A stretch of 64,000 nt of DNA from Mytilus californianus (lineage: Eukaryota; Mollusca; Bivalvia; Mytilida; Mytilidae), in the NCBI RefSeq assembly GCF_021869535.1, contig NW_026262679.1, positions 84,503,143 through 84,567,142 on the forward strand, read 5' to 3'. Positions 10,121 through 20,645 of the stretch are shown in pieces. Numbering within the stretch: the first letter of the stretch is position 1; each line of letters starts with the position of its first letter. The notes below the pieces were generated by a model. The model made no database searches. It was not told the DNA's origin and worked only from the letters and a program-made list of their open reading frames with translations. Position numbers and translations under genes: made by a program.

Positions 10121-10224
10121 TTATATATGTGTCTTTGGTATGCTAGTGAAAAAAAATATACAGCAAATGTAATAACAAAAAATATCAATTCATGAAATCA
10201 AAGAAATATCCTGTTTCCAATAAT

Positions 10225-10620
10225 CTCATCATAGATACCAGGATTGAATTTTGTATTTGCGCCAGATGCGCGTTTCGTCTACAAAAGACTCATCAGTGAC
10301 GCTCGAATAAAAAAAATTTAAAAAGGCCAAATACAGTACGAAGTTGAAGAGCATTGAGGACCAAAAATTCCTAAAAGTTTTGCCAAATACAGCTAAGGTA
10401 ATCTATTCCTGAGGTAGAAAAGCCTTAGTATTTCAAAAATGTAAAGTTTTGTAAACAGTTAATTCATAGTTATTACCATATCAATGATAATTCATGTCAA
10501 CACAGAAGTGCTGACTACTGGGCTAGTGATACCCTCAGGGAATAAAAACGTCATTGTGAAATTCAGTTTGTGCCTTTCGGCCTGAGGCAATATTATGCCT
10601 TGAAAAGTACGAACATTGTA
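10225..10620 (+). repeat. R5 repeat with fuller 3' part
   Basis: It starts at TCTCATCATAGATACCAGGA and contains GCGCCAGATGCGCGTTTCGT, GACTCATCAGTGACGCTCGA, GAAGAGCATTGAGGACC, AATCTATTCCTGAGGTAGAA and CTGACTACTGGGCTAGTGAT. This is one of the better-preserved R5 copies here. Confidence 0.8.
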
Positions 10621-11200
10621 TTCCAGCCAGATACAAAACTACTAATAACATCAAAAAGAGCATTTTCGCCCGAAGTGGATTTTTTTTTTTTATTTTCAGT
10701 GCTCTTTAACTTCGTATTTGATTTTATCTTTCAACAGTTTTAATTAGAGCAGCACTGATTAGTCTTTTGTTGACAAATCACGCATCTTTCGTTCTTAATT
10801 ATAAGTCTGGTGTCTTTGATGTGTTTATATATCTGTACCTTTTATCACGATAATGCTACTGGTCAATGTCAATCAAAACCAAACAAAATAGAGAACATAT
10901 TAACGTGACAGCTATCTTTGATATACGAATATATTTGAACAATATTCTATTATATCTTTGGGGCTCGTCACTTGAAGTAAATTACCTTTATTTCCCACAG
11001 TTCATGCACACTTATATAAGTCCATGCACACTGACATATACTCAAAAAAAGTTATGCAACACAACTTTTGACTGAAAATAAAGTTAAAACAATCTCGATT
11101 TATCTTTCAAGTTTGTGTTTACTTAATGTTCAATAATTTGTGTATTCAAAAATACTGCAGTTATATTCGTCACATTTCAGACAGCTACACTGTTCGCACA
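10620..11200 (+). repeat. Block duplicated at 14090-14656
   Basis: The segment contains minus-strand R5 sequence at 10695-10830, then a unique part TATCTTTGGGGCTCGTCACT, CAGTTCATGCACACT and TTTCAGACAGCTACACTGTT. The same sequence in the same order returns at 14090-14656. Open frames at 10866 and 14233 read through matching parts (YLNNILLYLWGSSL in both), which reflects the duplication; I see no family match. Confidence 0.75.
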
Positions 11201-11369
11201 CTGTTTCTTGACGTGCAAAGAGAGTGACGCACACACTACACGACGAACTGTTTTGCTGACATAACATATCAATAGTACGGTAATCTTCTGAAAATTTAAA
11301 TAACACGTTTAAATCTATCAAACCTTCGAAGTATAGATAACCTGATTTGGCACAATATTGTTTGGATGT
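11201..11369. other. Cysteine-containing minus frame
   Basis: A minus-strand frame (11130-11321) would read a CxxCxCLKC pattern. Its C-terminal half lies in the duplicated block, there is no splice context, and no family is recognised. A TATAGATAACCTGATTTGGC block at 11331 leads into R5. Confidence 0.25.
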
Positions 11370-11530
11370 TTTTTGTTTTCAGTGCTCTTCAACTTCGTTG
11401 TTTATTTGACCTCCCTATTGTTTTGATTGGAGAGCCACTGATCAGTCTAATGTTAGCAAAATGGAAGTGCGTCGTATTGAATGATAACCTTGAGAAGAGG
11501 TTTTTTTCAACTGGTCCATTGTTTTTACAT
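11370..11530 (-). repeat. R5 fragment
   Basis: CAGTGCTCTTCAACTTCGTT, then GAGAGCCACTGATCAGTC, reads as minus-strand R5. It ends as the second copy of the block seen at 9870 begins. Confidence 0.65.
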
Positions 11531-11534
11531 ATTG

Positions 11535-11795
11535 ATTGATTGTTGTAAGAGCAAATAAATGTACACGATTGTGTGTGAGTAAGAATTTGTTAATCGTAAA
11601 ATCTGTTTAAACATCAGTTTAAAAGCAATAACAAAAAATGTCTCCCTTCAGATTTGATGTGTTTGGCTGCTAGAGCAAACTGACATTACGTACAATCAAA
11701 TAATGTGGAGTTCTGTGGAGTTGTGTGAATGATCAAAAAGTAGTACATCACATGATGTACATACAACATATGTATTTCGTTTGTTATTGCGAACC
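11535..11795 (+). repeat. Paralogous block, second copy
   Basis: This is the partner of 9870-10120, with AATCGTAAAATCTGTTTAAA, AAAAGCAATAACAAAAAATG and ACAACATATGTATTTCGTTT. It runs directly into the left arm of a palindrome at 11790. Confidence 0.8.
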
Positions 11796-12950
11796 CAATG
11801 AAAGTTTTCCACAGTGCCATCTCTATCTTGACCAGGTATTTAAACTTTTGTAAGTTCACCTGTCCTATTGAATAAATACAATAGCAATTGTTCTCCATGT
11901 AGTTTTTTCACTTGGACCTTTAAATGTCTTCTAATAGAAATCTATCACTCATTGATTAATTTATCTGAGTAAAAAAAAAATCTTGTAAATAGTGGAAAAT
12001 ACATGTTTTATACTCAAAACTGCATGTGATGTTATATTTATTCAATATTGATAATATATTTTCAATCGGTTGAATGTAAACAGTGATGCAAAGTTGAAAC
12101 ATTAATAAAATATAAAAAAGAAGATGTGGTATGATTGCCAATGAGACAACTCTCCACAAGAGACCAAATGACACAGAAATTAACAACTATAGCATGTATA
12201 GGTCACCGTACGGCCTTCAACAATGAGCAAAGCACATACCGCACAGTCAGCTATAAAAGGCCCCGAAATGACAATGTAAAACAATTCAAACGAGAAAACT
12301 AACGGCCTTATTTATGTACAAAAAATGAATGAAAAACAAATATGTAACACATAAACAAACATCAATCACTAAATTACAGGCTCCTTTATTATTAATAATA
12401 TATTTTCATTCAGTTTAATATAAACATTGATTCACTCATAAAAAGTTGATTTCTGACAAAACTTTCAATATTGTTCCTTTTAAAAAAAAATTTGTTTGAC
12501 ATGAATAAAAACTTGAAAATTATGATGTTCAAATTAAGATCTTCTTAAATGTATTCTATAACTAGACAAAAAAAAATCAAATTTCAATAGAAACATTGAT
12601 AAAACTTTTGTTTGAAATCAACTTTTTATGATTGAATCAATGTTTATATTAAACTGAATGAAAATATATTATTAATATTGAATAAATATATCATCACACG
12701 CAGTTAATGAGTATAAAAAAAGTATTTTTGTCTATAAATAAAAAAATTTTTTCACTCAGGTAAATTAATCAATGAGTGATAGATTTCTCTTAGAAGAAAT
12801 TTAAAGGTACCAGTGAATAAACTACATGGAGAAAAATAGCTATTGTATTCATTCAATAGGACAGGTGAACTTACAAAAGTTTAAATACCTGGTCAAGATA
12901 GAGATGGCACTGTGGAAAACTTTCATTGGGTTCGCAATAACACAAATAAT
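11790..12950. repeat. 1.1-kb imperfect palindrome
   Basis: The left arm (about 11790-12105) contains GAACCCAATGAAAGTTTTCC, ACAGTGCCATCTCTATCTTG and GACCAGGTATTTAAACTTTT. The right arm (about 12610-12950) has these as reverse complements in reverse order, ending GGAAAACTTTCATTGGGTTC. The centre holds an R1 5' part (12119-12375) and a second, closer inverted pair, 12386-12450 against 12598-12672, sharing AAAAGTTGATTTC and CAGTTTAATATAAACATTGA. Frames on either strand here are palindrome shadows. Confidence 0.9.
12119..12375 (+). repeat. R1 5' part within the palindrome
   Basis: It begins AGAAGATGTGGTATGATTGC and runs through TAGGTCACCGTACGGCCTTC and GCACAGTCAGCTATAAAAGG to the GGCTCCT block, then stops. 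Because it has no inverted counterpart in the right arm it probably inserted after the palindrome formed. Confidence 0.85.
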
Positions 12951-13039
12951 TATTGTACAAGTGTATTCTGTAATTTAGTGAATAAAATATATAACAAATG
13001 AAATAAAATATCAATTCTTGAAAACAAAGAAAAATCTGT

Positions 13040-13216
13040 TTCCAAGTCATTGTAAAATTAAGACACCAGTATCTGAGCAGATAGTTGATGAACCAGGGGT
13101 ATGTCAAAGAACGTCTCGTCCTTTTTCTAAAAACGTTCATCGAAAGGTACAAAGACCTTGTTGATAAATATTCCGAATCAACTTCACAAATAATACACGA
13201 TGGTCTTGAAGTATAG
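13040..13216 (+). pseudogene. Retroelement RT C-terminal tail
   Basis: One frame reads LMNQGYVKERLVLF, then FIERYKDLVDKYSESTSQ and IIHDGLEV before TAG at 13214. The pattern NQGxxxxRL...F(I/Y)xRYxDLVDxYxxSxSQ matches the thumb/C-terminus of the RT family at 1943 and 8850, but the residues differ enough to be another subfamily. A stop just upstream breaks the frame. The tandem repeats that follow would be its 3' untranslated region. Confidence 0.65.
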
Positions 13217-13271
13217 ATTCTGCGTACTGACGTTGTTTATCATCTTAATAACGTGTTATAGTATCCTTTTT

Positions 13272-13595
13272 TTGTCTTTATTAATATTCTTTTACTGTTA
13301 AGTCTGTTTTTGAGATATCCATTTGACGTGACTCTGTATTTATGTATCTCGTCATACTTTGAACGACAAAATTATTTTATTTATTAATATTACTTTAATT
13401 GTTAAGTCTGTTTTTGTGATATACATTTGACGTTACTCTGTACTTATGTATCCCGTCATACTTTGAACAACAATATTCTTTTATTTATTAATATTACTTT
13501 TACTGTTAAGTCTGTTTTTTGTGATATCCATTTTACGTGACTCTGTACTTATGTATCCCGTCATACTTTGAACGACAAAATTATTTTATGTCTAC
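13272..13595 (+). repeat. 104-bp tandem repeat, three units
   Basis: Each unit has TTATTAATATTACTTTTACT, GTTAAGTCTGTTTTTGTGAT, GACTCTGTACTTATGTATCC and CGTCATACTTTGAACGACA. Matching points at 13297, 13401 and 13505 give a 104-base period. It lies immediately after the RT tail. Confidence 0.9.
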
Positions 13596-13734
13596 TTGTG
13601 CGAATTTCAAACGCGCAATTTTACATAGATAAATAAAATCGTATAATAATAAAGCAAAATGAGGATGTTAAATTTCATGTATGCCTTTTTGTGCTTCTTC
13701 GTTACATTTGTTTTTTTTTATAGTGATTGAGATG

Positions 13735-14055
13735 ATAACACAATGATGACTGCTGTACCCCTATTTTTGACATTTTTACCTATTGTACGTGTCTGTTTGT
13801 TTTGTTCACGCATCGTTGTCAATATAATGAAATTTGATGCGACTGTCATACAAGTGAGAGGTTTAGCTAGCTATACAACCAGGTTCAATCCATCATTTTC
13901 TACATAAGAAAATGCCTGTACCAAGTCAGGATTATGACAGTTGTTATCCATTCGTTTGATGTGTTTGAGCTTTTGAATTTGCCATTTGATTAGGGACTTT
14001 CCTTTTTGAATTTTCCTCGGAGTTCAGTATTTTTGTGATTTTACTTTTTGTGTTT
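13735..14055 (+). repeat. R2 repeat copy
   Basis: It starts near ACTGCTGTACCCCTATTTTT, has GATGCGACTGTCATACAAGT, GTGAGAGGTTTAGCTAGCTA, ACCAGGTTCAATCCATCATT and CCAAGTCAGGATTATGACAG, and ends near CAGTATTTTTGTGATTTTAC. Other copies are at 27870, 33206 (minus), 42545 and 45525 (minus). Confidence 0.85.
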
Positions 14056-14089
14056 GTCGGCCCGGGGCAATATTATGCCCTGAACAAGA

Positions 14090-14656
14090 ACAAACATTGC
14101 ATTCCAGCAACATACAAAACTACTTATGACATCAAAAAGATAATTTTCGCCTGAAATTGAATGGTTTTTGTTTTAAGTGCTTTTTAACATTGTATTTGAT
14201 TTACCCTTTCAACCTTTTTGATTTGAGCAGCAATGATTAGTCTTGTGATAACGAATCACGCATCTGTCGTTTTTAATTATAAGTCTGGAGTCTTTGATGT
14301 GTTTATATATGTACCTTTTATCACGATACAGTTACTGGACAAAGTAAATCAAAACCACATAAAACATATACTTGAAATACGAATATATTTGAACAATATT
14401 CTATTATATCTTTGGGGCTCGTCACTCATAGTAAACTTACTTTATTTCCTACAGTTCATGCACACTAATATAAGTCCATGTACACTGATATATACTTCTC
14501 ACAAAACGGTTAGCAACACAACTTCAGACTGAAAATAAAGTTAAAAACAATTCCGATTTATCTTTCAAATTTGTGTTTACTTAATATTCAATCATTTGTG
14601 TATTCACAAATACTACAGTCATGTTCGTAGCATTTCAGACAGCTACACTGTTGCAA
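14090..14656 (+). repeat. Second copy of the block at 10620
   Basis: It carries TATCTTTGGGGCTCGTCACT, CAGTTCATGCACACT and TTTCAGACAGCTACACTGTT, colinear with 10620-11200 and including its minus-strand R5 part. It ends abruptly at the CACTGTTGC junction. Confidence 0.8.
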
Positions 14657-17106
14657 ATTTTGAGGAAAGGGGTCAAAATTGAAATTCACAATTCTAACAA
14701 ATTTACAAATGCATACAACGTACAAAATTGACGATGGGATGAAAATGATGACATAATTGATTACTAATGAACAAACCCTAACATGGTCCTGGCAATTTTA
14801 CATTATAACAAACAAACAAAAAAGATACCGACATTGAAAAACAGAACGTTATTATTGGTATTATATAGGCACTTAACAACAAGTTTAAAACTGGAAAAGT
14901 GTGCGTTTATGTTTTTGAAATGGTTGAGGTAAAGAAAGATACAATATTAATGAAAATAAATATATAGGTGTTTGCAGATCTGAAAATCCCATTCTGTAAT
15001 ATTTGATATTAGTGATATTTTTGGATAAACACAGAAAATTCAATTATATAATAGGGAATTAAATCTAGATTACACCACCTAATTTCAACCGAGCTAGTTC
15101 TCCATTCACTAATAATACGGCTGCTTACGTTATCAATTATCTTATGACATTAACAATAGTAACACTTCTTAACGGAAACTGTTTTTAGGCTAAGGATAGA
15201 AATACCAAAATACCGCCAAAGTTCACAAACTGAAAACAAAACTTTAAGATGCTAATAAGTCGAGGACTATACCAGATGATTGGAAAAACGTTAAAAGAAG
15301 ACATGTGTACTTTTTCCGAATGGGTTTAGTCTGTAAGATCAATGGAAAAAATGAGAATCAAAAACACTGAACGGGGCTATTCACAATAGTGCAACATCTA
15401 CACATCTACCTTCATTTACCCTTATGCTTCCTGGTACTTGTCCTTCCTCCATGACAAATGTGCAGTTGTACCCACAAACAAAGCCCAAAATAATATCTCT
15501 TTTGTTTTTTGTTTGTAAATTCCTTACTATGACTCTATCTAGACTTAATGACTAAATGTTTTAAAAACACCAGTTTCCCATTTTATATTTTCAATATTGT
15601 TGAATAAATATCACTTAACACGAGAAAAAGTAACAAAAGATTATAAAATTTTCACGAAGAGGTCATAATTTGAACATTTTATATGGAAATAGTGTCAGAA
15701 AAGTATACAAAAAATTGTGTATATTCTTTCTATACAACTTGATGCTTGAATGGTCTATTAATATAAATAAAAACTGTATTTCATTAACCCATCCCATTAA
15801 ACGGTGTTTTTGAAAAAAAATAGATACTTTCGAGCTTTTCGATAGAAAAGGTGAAATCATTTGACATTTTTTATCCCTAAAATTACCTGACAGACCGAGT
15901 AACTATTGCTTTTTGTCTTTCGGTGATGTCGTTTTTCTACCAAATCGATTTGTAACGAAATGAAGTAAACAACTCTGACACGACCTTTAGTGAAATCATG
16001 ACATTTAATACGGTAAAGAAATATTTTCGCTTGCATAATCCTGGGATAAAGACAATTTAATTGCCAAACGCTGTTTCAATAGGTAAAAAGGAAGGCTTCT
16101 ATATAAGCTTTTTGATCTCTGGGATTCAATTTGCTAATTTTTGTCTGTATGAGAAGTAGTTTTAAGCCACCGAAACAGACTTACAATTAACTATGTTTAC
16201 TATTTGTCTTAGTTGTTAGAAGTGTTGAGGGGAAAGTAAACATAAATAATATTAATTTTTAAGGCAAATACACCACAGAATAAATCACGATATATTGTCA
16301 AGTTTCTTTGACCAATCTAAATAATTTCATAACTCCTAATTTTGACTTTAGAAATAAAGTCGTATTTTTGAAGAAAAAAAACAACATAGTTTTGATACAA
16401 AAAAAAATAAGAAATTTTTAAGAGTAGCTGAGATTAACGTTTTAATTCCGAACTTTTTGAAATAAGTCATCCATGAACTTGAGGTTTGAATCAAATTTAA
16501 GCAGAACAAAATACTTACGATCCGAATACGGATTATAGGGGTAAGAGTTAAATATCGAATATTGTTTTAGGTTTAAATTGGCCCAAAATCGTACCGCCTC
16601 TTTAACTGCAACTTAATGCTGCTAGTTTATATAAGCGCTTCGACTTTCATTATGCCGTTGATATTTATGTAAAATAATATTATTTACAACATATATTTTA
16701 ACCATTTTGTTCTCATATGAAAGATTAAATGCAAGTGCATAAAGGTTAAAAATCACAGAAATGCAAGATGGATAAGTAAAATTATTTGTATAAATATATA
16801 TCTACGTAGAGTTAATGTAAAAACATGCACCACGGGATTTCATTTCTGTCTTATCAATTACTTAATTCCATAATAAATAATCCTTCAGTGTTTAATCTGC
16901 AGACAAATGACTCCGGGTGATTATGAAATGATATTCTAAATGTGTGTACAATTATTAAAACCAGGACAGTCGCTGACTTGCATATTTATTTTAATAATTC
17001 TTTTTATTCATAGTGACAAGCCATCAGCAAGTTAATTTAATTTGATGCAAAGATTCTCTCACATTTTTTCTTTCTTATATTTTGTTCTATCAGCATGTTC
17101 CATTTA
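14657..17106. other. Long AT-rich region without features
   Basis: I see no repeat family shared with the rest of the window, no long frame with a domain, and no splice-flanked exon. The minus-strand frame at 15663-15860 is short and of low complexity. This is the largest stretch of apparently unique, non-coding sequence here. Confidence 0.5.
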
Positions 17107-17135
17107 GATATATATATATATATATATATATATAA
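17107..17135. repeat. TA dinucleotide microsatellite
   Basis: About 14 AT/TA units in a row, near perfect. Confidence 0.95.
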
Positions 17136-17204
17136 TACTATCTCCTAGAACTACATACATATATGAAATGAACAGTACTTCTTTTGTAGCTGCAATGTTT
17201 CGTT

Positions 17205-17490
17205 TTCAATACGCTTAAACTTCCTAATTAATTTGGCCTTCCTACTGATTTTATGTATGCGCCACCGATGAGTCAAGAGTTGATCAAAGGCACGTCTGTC
17301 GGACTAAACTATATGCCTTGTTTTTTTATGCGTTTTTATAACGACTGGATCGATGCCACTCCTAGTTGACGTTTCGGCCCAATTGAACTTCAGTCTAGCA
17401 GTCAGCACTCGCGTCCTGTGAAATACTAAGTTTTTTCTACCCCAGACATAGATCTTTATGGCCAGATTAAGCAATTATCATCAACTTATA
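17205..17490 (-). repeat. Diverged R5/R6 copy
   Basis: The plus strand has AATTTGGCCTTCCTACTGAT, GCCACCGATGAGTCAAGAGT, GGCACGTCTGTCGGACT, then AGCAGTCAGCACTCGCGTCC and TTTTTTCTACCCCAGACATA, which are minus-strand R5 and its R6 neighbour, heavily diverged. Confidence 0.55.
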
Positions 17491-18289
17491 ACCAATGTGG
17501 CCTTTTGCTTCAGTCACAACAAACTAGTTTTCAAAATGTCCGACCCCGCCCTAAAAAAAGGGGGGTTCCGGTCTAGCTAGAACATATTGCTATGGCCAGG
17601 AAAGATCAATAATGAGGCTGTTTTGATTTGAGTGCCATATATCAGTAATGAGCAGACAAAATGAGCGTTTACACAGTCATATATTTTAGAAATTTTATCA
17701 TTCTTATATTTATAGTTTGGACATAACGAGTTTAAATTCTACGACTGTTTAAAATTACTACTGGGATCGATAAAACTCAATGATTCCTTTGTGGCATTTC
17801 GTTTGGTTTAACAGCTCAACTGGATGATACATGCTTATGAAGGCAATTTTTCAATAAGAATGGTGCAACATATGAACTTGTAAAAGAGATGTATATTGTT
17901 TGCCGTTAAAAGCTAAAAAAAAAAAGGCTTAAAAAATCGTTGCAATTTCGATACATATACATGTCGGCTGTTAATATGGTGGACTTTTGATCTTCCGTCT
18001 AAACTTTAAAATTGATTCTTTTCAATTCTCTTTTCCACAGTCCAATTATGACTATCTTTCATTTCTCTAAATGCTTGCTAGTTTCTGTATTGAATGCTAA
18101 CATATGTTTTTGTTAAAATTGAGTTTCATTACCTGCTCAGTTCATTAATGATGTCGATAATTTGAGGATAATGATATTCTGTAGATCTATGATCTGATAC
18201 ACAGAAGCAAACTTGTCATACCCTAAACAAGCCTTTATTGCTATCTTGTTTCTATTCCGAAATCAGTGTTTGATAACTTAAGGTTAACT
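17491..18289. other. AT-rich spacer
   Basis: No gene is seen. A segment at 18035-18110 (CAGTCCAATTATGACT, then ATGCTTGCT and TTTCTGTATT) resembles 26028-26085. Confidence 0.45.
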
Positions 18290-18429
18290 GGTTTTTGGTC
18301 CTCAATGCTCTTCAACTTTGTACTTGTTTTGGCTTTCGAACTTTTTTGATCTGAGTGTCACTGATGGGTCTTATGTAGACGAAACGCGCGTCTGGCGTAT
18401 TAAATTATAAGCCTGGTACCTTTTGATAG
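18290..18429 (-). repeat. R5 copy, good core
   Basis: The plus strand shows TTGGTCCTCAATGCTCTTCA, GAGTGTCACTGATGGGTCTT, GTAGACGAAACGCGCGTCTG and GCGTATTAAATTATAAGCC, the clean minus-strand R5 core. Confidence 0.85.
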
Positions 18430-18800
18430 CTATTATTTGTGTGTGTCTCTGTCCTGTATGTTCTCCCATTTATTTGTATTGTAGTCCTGTCATGTAATCT
18501 TGTCATTTTAATGTAATATTTAACATTGCCATAAAAGTGGAAGGTTTGGCTAGCCACAAAACCAGGTTCAACCCACTATTTTTTCTTAAAATGTCCTATA
18601 CCAAGTCAGGAAAATGGTCATTGTTATTTTATAGTTCGTTTCTGTGTGTGTTGCATTTTAGTGTTGTGTTTCTGTTGTGTCGTTGTTCTCCTCTTATATT
18701 TGATGTGTTTCCCTCAGCTTTAGTTTGTAACCCGGATTTGTTTTTTTCTCAATCGATTTATGAATTTCGAATAGCGGTATACTACTGTTGCCTTTATTTG
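18430..18800 (+). repeat. R3 repeat copy
   Basis: It has TCCTGTCATGTAATCTTGTC, ACATTGCCATAAAAGTGG, GGTTTGGCTAGCCACAAAAC, CAGGTTCAACCCACTATT and CCAAGTCAGGAAAATGG, ending GGTATACTACTGTTGCCTTT. The 95-codon frame at 18537 is wholly inside it. Other copies are at 23000 and 59993 (minus). Confidence 0.85.
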
Positions 18801-19254
18801 GTCCTTTGCGTGCACATCAGGTAAAATAACATTCAAAGCCAGTTTATTTCATTTGAAATTTATTATAATACAATTAAGTATGCTTTCAATATAAAAGAGA
18901 ACTAGCACATAAGTAAGATTTAAAATTCAAAATAGGCTTCTTTTTGTGCTTTGCTATGCTTCGGAGGGAGGGAGAGAGAGTTAAAAAATTTTGCCGAATC
19001 CTAATGAAGAACCAAATAGTACTAGGCGGGGACAGGCTCCTCCGATATTTCTTAATAACAATAACATTTGTCGATCGCGATGATCTAAAACAATAAAATA
19101 TTGTTCAAATATTCGTGTCGTTAGATATCTCTGGCATCAGGTTGGGAATTTCGGCTGTTCGTCTGTGAAACGATTGTTTTGAGTATTAAAGAACAAATCT
19201 CGTTCATTTCCTTTTCGAAAGGACGTCATTCGCTGAATGATAATGTTGACATAT

Positions 19255-20005
19255 TGATACCGTATATCGGGTTGTTTTCGCGTGTGTCTAATTTTCGCTT
19301 TGTTCGCGGCAGCTAAAGAAAGCGAAAATTTGACCCCGCGTAAATTTCCCTGCATATTCCAAGATTTATCTTTGTTTAAACGTTGCAGACATTATACTGT
19401 AAATTATCGAGTTTACACGAAATTGATATGTAAACTGTTTTCACACTGAAGATGAAATAACTTTATGCATAAAATACGTCTTTTGTCTTAACCGATAGAT
19501 CACAAGAATTTGCATATTTGATTCAGAAGTCTGTTTTCATAATGATTAAATTGGCTAATCATACATGTCATACCTTTTGACAACACATTGATCAATGACA
19601 TGTTCAAAAATATTAATTAGCGACGATCTTTTCATTGTTGTGATTACCCGAACATTTTGCAAATAATGTAAACATTAAATTAAAATAAATCACATTTACA
19701 TGGGTATTTACACAAATATTCTTTAAAAATGTTCTAATATGCCATCAATTTTAGCATGGCGCAATGTACATAATTTACTTTCCTTGAAATTATGTGTATT
19801 TTAGATTGTAAAATTTGAAATTCGATTATCTGTCAATTAATAAGATATATGTTGTTTACATCTCTAACAATACTATATACAGTGTTTTTTTCGCGTGTAT
19901 TTTCCCATTTAGCGAAAATAATACACAGTGAAAATTTAACCTGCCCATTTTACTATCAAATCGTGAAAAAAAGCCGACGCGAAAAAAAACCGATATACGG
20001 TATAT
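19255..20005. repeat. Inverted TTTTCGCG / ACCGTATATCGG pair
   Basis: At 19259 ACCGTATATCGGGTTGTTTT is followed by CGCG and a CGAAAATT-rich part. At about 19975-20002 the reverse complement occurs (ACGCGAAAAAAAACCGATAT then ACGGT). Each side also has internal TTCGC/GCGAA symmetry. It could be one 750 bp element with about 24 bp inverted termini, or two copies of a short palindromic repeat. Confidence 0.6.
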
Positions 20006-20559
20006 TGATTGCAAGTTTTATTGTTACACTTTTTTGTTCTGTTGATATGACTCTATAACCATGTAAGTTATATGTTTATCATACATCTTTATATCATTAT
20101 ACATGTGTATGTATTTTATAAATATACATATATGTATTCTTTAAAATATTTTAGGTGGAATGATTTCTTCAATCAGTATGGTGTTTACATGCGATTTTTT
20201 TTAGTTAAAACAAAACGATAATGTATGGTTTGAGATGTGACTAAATGTTTCTTTTTTGCTTTGTGTTTGTATCTTCCTTTACTGTAGATGTCAATAATGT
20301 GTGAGATCTACTCTGAAGTACGACGCCGATAGAACAATACAGGAAGGCATTATTTTATATTGAACCGGGTTAAGAATTTAGACGTTTATTTCGACAATAC
20401 AAGGATTCTTTTATATTGTATTTTGATTCTTGTTGTGCTTGTTCGCATATGTGTTTTTATATATATCTTGTATTCCGGTATATGAGAGTAAGTTGATTCC
20501 ATTGGAAACGGCTTCAAATTATTTGCTAAATCATTGGGAATATGGACTTTTTGCTGATT

Positions 20560-20645
20560 GGTGTGTGGTTGCTATCTTATGTAGACGAAACGCTCGTCTA
20601 GCGTACAAAATTGTAATCCTAGTATTGATGATGAGTTTATTGCTT
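20560..20645 (-). repeat. R5 core fragment
   Basis: TCTTATGTAGACGAAACGCT, CGTCTAGCGTACAAAATTGT and AATCCTAGTATTGATGATGA are the minus-strand end of R5. The overlapping 90-codon frame is not a gene. Confidence 0.75.

Noticed and set aside
13880-13910. Possible tRNA gene suggested by the GGTTCAATCC core of R2
   Set aside because: No cloverleaf can be drawn and no A-box lies at tRNA spacing; the sequence is a dispersed repeat.
18537-18824. 95-codon frame with two apparent membrane segments
   Set aside because: It is R3 repeat sequence; the copies at 23000 and 59993 show the same sequence with the frame broken.
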